From NCBI RefSeq assembly GCF_965284335.1, contig NZ_OZ260076.1: DNA of 64,000 bases; one strand, 5' to 3'. Under the pieces are notes generated by a model. It worked only from the letters and a program-made list of their open reading frames with translations, did not search any database and was not told where the DNA came from. The position numbers and the translations under genes were made by a program. Below, piece by piece: positions 7,095-13,941 of this stretch; the first letter of the stretch is position 1, and every line of letters begins with the position of its first letter. Source of the stretch: Tabrizicola_A sp965284335. GTDB taxonomy: Bacteria; Pseudomonadota; Alphaproteobacteria; Rhodobacterales; Rhodobacteraceae.

Positions 7095-10000
7095 ATGAAG
7101 CCAGCTTTTGCCCTAGATTTTCGCAATGATGCCATTGCCCTTTTGCACCGCGCCTCGGGGGGCTGGCATCAGGTTGGCCGCGTCACCTTGGATGACCCCG
7201 ATCTGCCCGACGCGCTCTCTTATCTGCGCGCCACCGCCCTTGGCCTCAGCCCGCGCGGTCTGACAACCAAACTGATCCTGCCCGACGATCAGCTTTTGGT
7301 CACCACCATCGATGCCCCCGGGCCCGATGAGGCCAGCCGTCTGGCTCAGATCCGCGCCGCATTGGAAGGGCGCACGCCCTATGCGGTTGAGGATCTGGTG
7401 TTTGACTGGGAAGAGGTGGCAGGCGAGGTGCGCGTCGCCGTGGTCGCCCGTGTCACGCTGGACGAGGCCGAAAGCTTTGCCGCCGAGCACCGCTTCAACC
7501 CCGTCAGCTTTGCCGCCGCCCCCGCCCATGGCTACAGCGCCGAGGCGTGGTTTGGCCCCTCGTCCATGGCCGCCACTTTGGTGCCGCCCGATGAGACGGT
7601 GGAGCGCGAAACGACGCGCACTGTGATTGTTGAGCGTGGGCCCGTGGCCGATGAGACGGCGACGACCGCCCCCGAGGCCGACCCCGACGACGCCCACACA
7701 ACCGAAACCCCAAGCGCCCCGGTTGCGGCGGAGGAGGTTGAGGCTGAGGAAGTTGCGGCTGAGGCAGAAGAGGCCGAGCTTGCCACTCCGCAGCCCCAAA
7801 CGCCCACGCCCACCCCCGAACCCTCGCCCCCCATCGCAGCCGATCTCTTTTCGGCCGCCGAACATCCCGCCCCCGAGGCGCAGGATCACGCCGATCGCGC
7901 CGATCCCGCCCCGCTGGCGGCAGAGCCCATGGAACCTGCCCCCACCCGGCAGACCCCGATCTTCGGCCTTGCCGATGACGAACCCCCGCCTTCGCAGGCC
8001 TTCCGCAGCCAAAACGGCCTTGCTGCCCCCGCCGAAGTCTCCGAAGAAGTTTCCGCCGAATTGGATCAGGCAAAGGCAGATGATCTGCCCGCCGAATGGC
8101 CCCCCCTCGCAGAACTTGACGGCCCCCGCAGCGAGCTGGCCGACACCAAAGCGCCCAATACCAAGACATCCGACGGCGAAGCCCCGCCGGATGAAGCCAC
8201 CCAATCCGGCGCTCTTCAAGACGAAGCCCACCAAGACGAAGCCCCGCACGACGAAGCCCCGATGGCTGTGGATGTCGAACAAGATGACGACATCGCAAAC
8301 ACCGATCCTGAAAACACGCCCCCCGCCGCCGATGGCCAAAGCGACGCAGCCAGCGCCAAGGCTCTCTTGCCCGGCCTTGGCTTTGCCAGCCGTCGCAGCC
8401 CGGCAGAGCCCGGGCAATCGGGCAAATCGGCGTCAGGCGCGGCGCGCCCCATCGTGGATCGCCCCACCGCCGCCCGGCCCTTGGTCGCCGCTCCGCCGCC
8501 CAAGGTTGAACGCCCAAGCCTCAAACCTTCCAGCCTGAAAGCCCCGAGCCTTAAAGCGCCCAGCCTTAAAGCCCCCAGTCTGAAAACCCCCAGCCTGAAC
8601 CGCACGGGCCTTACCCCTTCCAGTGCCGCGCGCCCCTCAGCCCCCAAAGAGGACAAAGGTCTGCGCGGTCTTGGTGCCTTCGTCACCGCCCCCGGACTGC
8701 CCGGCCTTCGCAAAAAACCGGCAGAGGCGGCCCCCGCCAAAACCAATCCCGCCGCCCCCAGCGCCGAACCCGTGGCACCGCCGCCCCAAAGCCTTGGCAA
8801 CAGCCTTGGCGCGCGCCCCATGCCCATGCGCGGCAAGCCGCGCCATCTCGGCCTGATCCTGACCGCGCTTTTGCTTTTGGCGCTGGCCATCGTCGCGGCA
8901 TGGTCCACCAGCCTTGCCTTCCGCTCTGGTGACGAGGCCGAAACCCAATTCGCCGCAGAAACCACGGTCGAAGACGGCGAAAGCCTTCCGGCGATTGATG
9001 ATGAAATGCTGGCCGATGGGCAGGATCCAGACCTTTTGTCCGACGAAGAGCTGGCCGCAGCCCTTCCCACGCCCGACGCACAGCCCGAAGCACAGCCCGA
9101 TGCACCGATCGACGCTGTGGCAGAGCCGGACAGCGAAGCCACAGCACAGATAACCCCCGAAGCCACCCCCGAACCGGCAAGCGCCGGGGTGCAAACACCT
9201 GGCGCCGTCGCGGCCAATCCCGGTGCAACAGCGGGTGATGAAATCTTCCTTGGAACCAGCGACAGCGCCCCCGTCACGCCCGATCCGCTGGAACTCGCGG
9301 GGGTTGCGGCCACGGCCGATCCTTTGCCGCCCGCGCAGGCCCCGCCCCCCCCCTTCGGCACGGTCTATCAATTTGACGCGAACGGCCTGATCCTGCCCAC
9401 GCCCGAAGGCATTGTCACGCCCGAGGGTGTTTTGCTTGTTGCAGGCAAGCCCCCTCGCCTGCCTCAGGCCCGCCCCAGCACGCTGGCCCCCGCTGAGCCC
9501 CCCAGCGAGCCAGAGGCCGCATCAGAACCCGCAGATCAAACCACTGCCGACAGCCAAGACAGCGCGGTGTTCGCTGATCCTGCCTTGGCCGGCTTTCGCC
9601 CCAAATCCCGCCCCGAAGGGCTGACGCCGCCCGCAGCACCCGCCACCGAACCGGGCAGCGATCCCGCCAGCCTTGCGCCAACGGGCACCGAAGGCACCGA
9701 TGACGCCACCCTGTCTCCCGATGCCGCCCCCCTTCCCGCCGCCGAGAGCGGTCTGGCCAGCCTGCGCCCCAGGGCGCGGCCCCAGACCGTTCTTGCCGTC
9801 GGGGAGTCTGCCCGCGCCGCTGCCGCCGCCGCCAGCCTTGCAGCGCAAGCCGAGGCAGCCCAGACCGAGGCCGCACTGGCCGAGGCTGAGACCAACTTGG
9901 CAAGCCTCGCCCCAACCGCCAACACCAGCCCCCTCGCGGTGTCGATCAGCCGCAAACCGCAACCGCGCCCCCGCGATCTCAGCCGCGCGGTCGAGGCAGC

Positions 10001-10409
10001 CGTGGCCGCCGCCATCCGCGCGCCCGAACCAAAGCCCGAGCCCGAACCCGAAGAGCTTGCCGCCGCCGAACCGCCCCCCAAAAAATCCCAAAGCCGCCCG
10101 CGCGACGAGGATGCCTCGATCTACGAAGAACCCGAGGTCGAAGAGAGCGCCCCGCGCGGCACCGCCAGCGGCTCGGTCGCCAAGCAAGCGACCTTCCGCA
10201 ACGCTTTGGCCATGGACAAGACGGCGCTGATCGGGGTCTATGGCACCCCCTCGCAGCGCTATGCGATGATCCGCACCACCAATGGGCGCTACAAAAAGGT
10301 CAAGGTCGGCGACAAGGTGGATGGGGGCCGGATTCAGGCCATCACCGCCTCAGAGGTGCGCTATCAAAAAGGCTCGCGTCTGGTGACGCTGAAGATGCCA
10401 CAGGGCTAA
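7095..10409 (+). CDS. Large Ala/Pro-rich single-pass membrane protein, possible PilM/GspL-PilP/GspC-like fusion
   Basis: The 1104 residues show three parts. Residues 1-160 (FALDFRNDAIALL, LILPDDQLLVTTIDAPG, EGRTPYAVEDLVFDW) look like the start of a PilM/GspL-type actin-like domain. A long acidic, Pro/Ala-rich stretch follows, with five-residue SLKAP repeats just before a transmembrane helix (about 583-605, HLGLILTALLLLALAIVAAW). A second disordered Pro/Ala/Glu region leads to a folded C-terminus (about 1030-1104: FRNALAMDKTALIGVYG, YKKVKVGDKVDGGRIQAI) that resembles the small beta domain of PilP/GspC. The layout suggests a cytoplasm-to-periplasm scaffold. This is inference; no pilus or secretion genes adjoin it. 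An ATG at 7086 is an alternative start. Confidence 0.7.
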   Translation: MKPAFALDFRNDAIALLHRASGGWHQVGRVTLDDPDLPDALSYLRATALGLSPRGLTTKLILPDDQLLVTTIDAPGPDEASRLAQIRAALEGRTPYAVEDLVFDWEEVAGEVRVAVVARVTLDEAESFAAEHRFNPVSFAAAPAHGYSAEAWFGPSSMAATLVPPDETVERETTRTVIVERGPVADETATTAPEADPDDAHTTETPSAPVAAEEVEAEEVAAEAEEAELATPQPQTPTPTPEPSPPIAADLFSAAEHPAPEAQDHADRADPAPLAAEPMEPAPTRQTPIFGLADDEPPPSQAFRSQNGLAAPAEVSEEVSAELDQAKADDLPAEWPPLAELDGPRSELADTKAPNTKTSDGEAPPDEATQSGALQDEAHQDEAPHDEAPMAVDVEQDDDIANTDPENTPPAADGQSDAASAKALLPGLGFASRRSPAEPGQSGKSASGAARPIVDRPTAARPLVAAPPPKVERPSLKPSSLKAPSLKAPSLKAPSLKTPSLNRTGLTPSSAARPSAPKEDKGLRGLGAFVTAPGLPGLRKKPAEAAPAKTNPAAPSAEPVAPPPQSLGNSLGARPMPMRGKPRHLGLILTALLLLALAIVAAWSTSLAFRSGDEAETQFAAETTVEDGESLPAIDDEMLADGQDPDLLSDEELAAALPTPDAQPEAQPDAPIDAVAEPDSEATAQITPEATPEPASAGVQTPGAVAANPGATAGDEIFLGTSDSAPVTPDPLELAGVAATADPLPPAQAPPPPFGTVYQFDANGLILPTPEGIVTPEGVLLVAGKPPRLPQARPSTLAPAEPPSEPEAASEPADQTTADSQDSAVFADPALAGFRPKSRPEGLTPPAAPATEPGSDPASLAPTGTEGTDDATLSPDAAPLPAAESGLASLRPRARPQTVLAVGESARAAAAAASLAAQAEAAQTEAALAEAETNLASLAPTANTSPLAVSISRKPQPRPRDLSRAVEAAVAAAIRAPEPKPEPEPEELAAAEPPPKKSQSRPRDEDASIYEEPEVEESAPRGTASGSVAKQATFRNALAMDKTALIGVYGTPSQRYAMIRTTNGRYKKVKVGDKVDGGRIQAITASEVRYQKGSRLVTLKMPQG
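8517..8600 (+). repeat. 15-bp tandem coding repeat (SLKAP pentapeptide)
   Basis: Five to six consecutive copies of a degenerate 15-bp unit encode SLKPS-SLKAP-SLKAP-SLKAP-SLKTP-SLN within the large membrane protein. Each copy adds one lysine, giving a positively charged segment on the cytoplasmic side of the membrane helix. Confidence 0.85.
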
Positions 10410-10472
10410 GCACTGGGCGCGGCAAAACTCTGCATTTCTTCTCGCTCAACCACCTGTCAGCCCGTTCGGTGG

Positions 10473-10506
10473 CTGTCGGGACGGCTGCGGGACGCAAACC
10501 CGACAG
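10473..10506. other. Intergenic inverted repeat between convergent genes
   Basis: CTGTCGGG (10473-10480) pairs with CCCGACAG (10499-10506) around an 18-nt loop containing GCGGGACG, which recurs just outside. It lies between the convergent large membrane protein gene and cobT and may help terminate one of them; there is no clear T run. Confidence 0.4.
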
Positions 10507-10553
10507 ATGCGGGACGGCGGCGGGACGCAGGGGCACGGCGCCAAATCACCAAT

Positions 10554-11561
10554 CTAGCCGTCCGAGACCCCCGCCTCGGCAAAGGTGGCCATGCCGGAAT
10601 GACAGGCCACCGCCGCCTGCACAATGCCAATCGCCAGCGCCGCACCAGACCCCTCGCCCAGACGCAGGCCCAGCGACAGGAGCGGCTCCTTGCCCAGGGC
10701 GGCGAGCAGGCGGCCATGCGCGCCTTCGGCCGAGAGGTGGCCTGCCACCGCATGATCCAAGGCGGCAGGCATTATGCTGTGCAGCACAAGCGCGGCGGCG
10801 CAGGCGATAAAACCGTCTAGAATCAATGGGCAACGCAAAACCCGCGCCCGCGCCATCGCCCCGGCCATGGCGGCAATCTCGCGCCCACCAAGGCAGGCCA
10901 GCACCTGCAACGGATCGCGCGAGGCATGGCGGGCAAGGCCTGCATCAACGGCGCGGGCCTTGCGGGCAAGGCCTGCATTGTCCACCCCGGTGCCGCGCCC
11001 GACCCATTCCGCCCCGCCGCCGCCCAAGAGCGCCGCCGCAATCGCCGCCGCGACGGTGGTATTGCCAATCCCCATCTCGCCCACCACCAAAAGATCTGCA
11101 GCCGGATCAACAGCTTGCCACCCCGAAAGTAAGGCGGAAACCGTTTCTGCCTCGGTCATTGCAGGGCTTTGGGTGAAATCTGCGGTGGGACGATCCAGCT
11201 CCAGCGCATGCACCGACATCGTCGCGCCAAAACACTTGGACAATTGGTTTATCGCCGCGCCGCCATGCTGAAAATTCGCCACCATCTGCGCCGTCACCTC
11301 GGCCGGAAAGGCCGAAACACCTTGGGCGCAAACGCCGTGATTGCCTGCAAAAATCAACACTTGCGGCGAGGCGATGCGCGGACGGCCCGTGCCCTGCCAG
11401 CCTGCGACCCACAGCGCCAGATCCTCCAGCCGCCCCAAAGCGCCAGGGGGTTTGGTCAACTGCCCATTGCGCGCAGCCGCGGCCTGATGGGCGGCGGCAT
11501 CGGCGGCCGGGGCGTTGCGCAAAAGATCGGAGAATTCGGCAAAGGTGGTAAAGGCGGGCAT
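10554..11561 (-). CDS. cobT: Nicotinate-nucleotide--dimethylbenzimidazole phosphoribosyltransferase
   Basis: CobT activates 5,6-dimethylbenzimidazole to alpha-ribazole phosphate, the lower-ligand precursor of cobalamin. Its 335 residues match the family. Visible motifs are KPPGALGRLEDLA (substrate loop), LIFAGNHGVCAQGVSAFP, LLVVGEMGIGNTTVAAAI and RLGEGSGAALAIG, whose Glu (about E303) matches the catalytic base of the Salmonella enzyme. AAGGAG precedes the ATG. It diverges from cobS, with about 70 nt between the two starts, so the pair likely shares a promoter region. No riboswitch is obvious in that short gap. Confidence 0.95.
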   Translation of the reverse strand: MPAFTTFAEFSDLLRNAPAADAAAHQAAAARNGQLTKPPGALGRLEDLALWVAGWQGTGRPRIASPQVLIFAGNHGVCAQGVSAFPAEVTAQMVANFQHGGAAINQLSKCFGATMSVHALELDRPTADFTQSPAMTEAETVSALLSGWQAVDPAADLLVVGEMGIGNTTVAAAIAAALLGGGGAEWVGRGTGVDNAGLARKARAVDAGLARHASRDPLQVLACLGGREIAAMAGAMARARVLRCPLILDGFIACAAALVLHSIMPAALDHAVAGHLSAEGAHGRLLAALGKEPLLSLGLRLGEGSGAALAIGIVQAAVACHSGMATFAEAGVSDG

Positions 11562-11631
11562 GGCTACTCCTTGAACCTTGGGTCATCCTTGGCTAGCCCT
11601 TGGCAGGCCCACTGACCAGACCGGAAAAGAC

Positions 11632-12390
11632 ATGCCTCAGCCGATCCGCGACCACCTGCCGCACTGGCTGCGCGACTGCGCCGCTGCCTTTGGCCTTTTG
11701 ACCCGAATTCCAGTGCCCTTTACCCTGCCCCGACCTGCTGGCGTTTGGGCATGGCCCTTGGTGGGGCTGGTGGTTGGCGCGCTGGCCTTGCTGGCAGGCA
11801 AAGCCGCACTGTGGCTGGGGGTTTCGGTGGGCGTCGTGGCGGTGTTGGTGATCGCGGTGCAAGCCATCCTGACCGGGGGCCTGCACGAAGACGGGTTGGC
11901 CGATTGCGCCGATGGGTTTTGGGGCGGGCATACGGTGACGCGGCGGCTGGAGATTATGAAAGACAGCCGGATCGGCAGCTATGGCGCACTGGCGCTGATG
12001 CTGGCGATGCTCGCGCGGTGGTCGGCACTTGCGGCGCTGATCAGCGCGGGAGCTTGGGGGCTGGCGCTGGCGGCGATGGTGCTCTCGCGCGCGGCCATGG
12101 GGCTTGTGATGGCGGGCCTGCCCAATGCGCGCGCGGGCGGATTGTCCGCGCAACACGGCGCGCCTTCATGGGCGGCGGCGGGGCTGGGGACAGGGCTTGC
12201 GCTGGTCTTGGCCTTGGGCTTGGCAGGCTGGGCGGGCCTCGGTTTGGCACTGGCCGCAAGCTTGGTTGCCTTGGGTCTGGCGCTGGTTGCGCGGGCCAAG
12301 ATCGGCGGGCAAACGGGCGATGTGTTGGGGGCGACGCAAGTGCTGACCGAGATCGCCGCGCTGGCGCTGGCGACCGCCTATATCGCATGA
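11632..12390 (+). CDS. cobS: Adenosylcobinamide-GDP ribazoletransferase (cobalamin synthase)
   Basis: CobS is the membrane enzyme that joins adenosylcobinamide-GDP to alpha-ribazole (phosphate), the last assembly step of cobalamin. Its 252 residues are very hydrophobic, with several membrane segments. Signature sequences are AFGLLTRIPVP, GGLHEDGLADCADGFWGG (metal-binding acidic residues) and MKDSRIGSYG. I chose the ATG at 11632, preceded by GGAAAAG; an in-frame upstream ATG at 11578 lacks support and would add a hydrophilic leader. CobU and other cobalamin genes are not adjacent, but cbiZ and B12 transport genes lie 21 kb away. Confidence 0.94.
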   Translation: MPQPIRDHLPHWLRDCAAAFGLLTRIPVPFTLPRPAGVWAWPLVGLVVGALALLAGKAALWLGVSVGVVAVLVIAVQAILTGGLHEDGLADCADGFWGGHTVTRRLEIMKDSRIGSYGALALMLAMLARWSALAALISAGAWGLALAAMVLSRAAMGLVMAGLPNARAGGLSAQHGAPSWAAAGLGTGLALVLALGLAGWAGLGLALAASLVALGLALVARAKIGGQTGDVLGATQVLTEIAALALATAYIA

Positions 12391-12392
12391 AA

Positions 12393-12416
12393 AACGGCGG
12401 CCAAATGGCCGCCGTT
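12393..12416. terminator. Terminator between convergent cobS and carD
   Basis: AACGGCGGCC (12393-12402) and GGCCGCCGTT (12407-12416) form a perfect 10-bp stem with an AAAT loop directly after the cobS stop. Confidence 0.8.
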
Positions 12417-12419
12417 ACA

Positions 12420-12440
12420 CGATTTTTCGACGAAAAATCG
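12420..12440. repeat. 21-bp GATTTTTCG palindrome, copy 1
   Basis: CGATTTTTCG, a central A, then CGAAAAATCG form a perfect inverted repeat, 12 nt from the carD stop. The same element occurs at 35954 and 52050. It may act as a terminator for carD, since the arms carry T5 and A5. Confidence 0.8.
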
Positions 12441-12452
12441 ATGCGCGCGATC

Positions 12453-12962
12453 TTAGGCCGCGCGGCTGGTCAGCACATCGCCCACGGTGCGCTGTGCGCC
12501 CGCTTCATCGACACCCGAGACAGCCGCCACTTCGCGCGTCAAACGCTCCAGCGCGGCCTCATACAGCTGACGCTCGGAATAGGACTGCTCGCGCTGATCG
12601 TCGCTGCGGTGCAGATCGCGGACCACCTCGGCAATCGCCATCAGATCGCCCGAGTTGATCTTCTGTTCATATTCCTGCGCCCGGCGCGACCACATCGCCC
12701 GCTTGACCTTGGCCTTGCCCTTCAGCGTGTCCAAAGCCTTGGTCACCACATCCGGCGCCGACAGGGCACGCATGCCGATTTCGGTGGCCTTGTGGGTTGG
12801 CACCCGCAGGGTCATCTTGTCTTTTTCAAACGAAATCACGAACAGTTCCAGATGGATACCTGCGATTTCCTGCTCTTCGATCGAGATGATCTTGCCCACG
12901 CCATGCGCAGGATACACCACGAACTCATTCGGGCGGAAATCGGGCTTCTTCGATTTGGTCAT
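12453..12962 (-). CDS. carD: CarD-family transcriptional regulator
   Basis: CarD proteins bind the RNA polymerase beta subunit and stabilise open complexes at many promoters, notably of rRNA and housekeeping genes. The 169 residues carry the N-terminal RNAP-interacting domain (FRPNEFVVYPAHGVGKIISIEEQEIAG) and the helical C-terminal DNA-binding part (VKRAMWSRRAQEYEQKINSGDLMAIAEVVRDLHR, then SERQLYEAALERLTREVAAV). I start at 12962 (MTKSKKPDF) because GAGGAAG lies upstream and earlier residues are not family-like. A good promoter is seen 148 nt upstream. The gene is conserved next to fdxA in this family. Confidence 0.93.
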   Translation of the reverse strand: MTKSKKPDFRPNEFVVYPAHGVGKIISIEEQEIAGIHLELFVISFEKDKMTLRVPTHKATEIGMRALSAPDVVTKALDTLKGKAKVKRAMWSRRAQEYEQKINSGDLMAIAEVVRDLHRSDDQREQSYSERQLYEAALERLTREVAAVSGVDEAGAQRTVGDVLTSRAA

Positions 12963-13109
12963 TCTTGGTTGCTTCCTCGGCAGGAGGCCAGCCCGGCGAC
13001 AAAGGGCCTGCCCCGGACGAACCGACAGCAGACCCAAAAGCACAGGATTGACGTCTCAGGCGAGCAGACCTGAGGCGTTAGACAGGCATCCGTGATTGAT
13101 TGTGACGAT

Positions 13110-13138
13110 TGTATAACACAAAAAACACCTGATTCCAA
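13110..13138 (-). promoter_or_regulatory. Putative sigma-70 promoter of carD
   Basis: Read on the minus strand, TTGGAA (13138-13133) and TATACA (13115-13110) are spaced by 17 nt. It leaves an untranslated leader of roughly 140 nt before carD. Inferred from sequence. Confidence 0.5.
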
Positions 13139-13203
13139 CTGCCGCGAAAATATGCGGCATGGCTTCAAGCCCTTGTATTCATGCGAAAATCACATTGTTC
13201 ACA

Positions 13204-13221
13204 GATTCGCACCCGCGAATC
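13204..13221 (-). terminator. Hairpin after fdxA
   Basis: GATTCGC/GCGAATC with a 4-nt loop starts 8 nt beyond the fdxA stop on the minus strand. No T run follows, so termination is uncertain. Confidence 0.45.
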
Positions 13222-13228
13222 GGGCGAA

Positions 13229-13567
13229 TCAGCCGCCCTGCCCCGGCTCTTCGGAGAAGTATTTCTCCAGCTTGTTCGGCTCACCGTCACGCTCTTCATA
13301 GCCGGGCAGCGGATCGCGCTTGGTCGTGATGACCGGCCAAAGCTGCGCATATTTGCGGTTGAAGGTTACCCATTTGTCCATATCCGGCTCGGTATCCGGG
13401 CGAATGGCATCGGCGGGGCATTCGGGTTCACAGACGCCGCAATCGATGCATTCATCGGGATGGATCACCAGCGCGTTCAGACCTTCATAGAAGCAGTCCA
13501 CCGGACAGACCTCGACGCAGTCGGTGTATTTGCAGGCGATGCAGTTGTCGATCACGACATAGGTCAT
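13229..13567 (-). CDS. fdxA: 7Fe-8S ferredoxin FdxA
   Basis: This is a 112-residue ferredoxin of the di-cluster 3Fe-4S/4Fe-4S type, a soluble low-potential electron carrier. The first cluster motif is CIACKYTDCVEVCPVDC near the N-terminus, with spacing typical of one 3Fe-4S site. The second is CIDCGVCEPECPADAI. The C-terminal extension (KWVTFNRKYAQLWPVITTKRDPLP) matches the alphaproteobacterial FdxA group. It lies between carD and the S4/helicase pair, all on the minus strand, with a gap of 56 nt to the S4 gene. The redox partner is unknown. Confidence 0.95.
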   Translation of the reverse strand: MTYVVIDNCIACKYTDCVEVCPVDCFYEGLNALVIHPDECIDCGVCEPECPADAIRPDTEPDMDKWVTFNRKYAQLWPVITTKRDPLPGYEERDGEPNKLEKYFSEEPGQGG

Positions 13568-13623
13568 GGGACACCCCGATTGGTTACGTTGCGCCCGGTG
13601 TTTATGTCAGGGTTGCGGATCAT

Positions 13624-13941
13624 TCAAGCGCTGGCGTCGGGGTCTTGGGCATCAAGATCAAGATAAAGCGTCTGCGCCTCGGTTGCGGGGCCGCGTCGCT
13701 CTGACAAGGCCAGCACGCGGATCAGCCGGATCTGGCCACCTTGGGCAAAGGTCAGCACATCGCCTTGCGACACCCCATGGCCGGGTTTTTGACAGCGCTG
13801 GCCATTCAGCCGCAAATGGCCACTTTCGATACAGTCTTGCGCCAGATCCCGCGATTTAAAAAAGCGGGCGTGAAACAGCCATTTGTCCAGCCGCAGTTTC
13901 GGCTGGACGCCGGGGGTTTGTTTGCCCGAAAGCCCCGCCAA
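13624..13941 (-). CDS. S4-domain RNA-binding protein (HslR-like)
   Basis: This small basic protein of 105 residues carries one S4 domain: LRLDKWLFHARFFKSRDLAQDCIESGHLRLNGQRCQKPGHGVSQGDVLTF. Members include Hsp15/HslR, which binds stalled 50S subunits carrying nascent chains, and S4 proteins of unknown role. The start is a TTG immediately after the helicase stop (TGATTG), so it is translationally coupled to the helicase gene. The coupling suggests a shared role in RNA or ribosome handling. The family call is firm, the exact function is not. Confidence 0.88.
   Translation of the reverse strand: MAGLSGKQTPGVQPKLRLDKWLFHARFFKSRDLAQDCIESGHLRLNGQRCQKPGHGVSQGDVLTFAQGGQIRLIRVLALSERRGPATEAQTLYLDLDAQDPDASA

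Noticed and set aside
8216..9361. 381-residue minus-strand Ala/Ser-rich frame opposite the large membrane protein
   Set aside because: High-GC antisense shadow of the Pro/Ala-rich region; composition mirrors the sense codons and there is no start signal.
7095..10409. Reading the large Pro/Ala-rich protein as translation initiation factor IF-2
   Set aside because: No GTPase G1-G5 motifs are present. The low-complexity composition alone explains such matches.
11745..13073. 442-residue plus-strand frame spanning cobS and carD
   Set aside because: It crosses the cobS terminator and reads carD antisense; the two real genes have strong family motifs.
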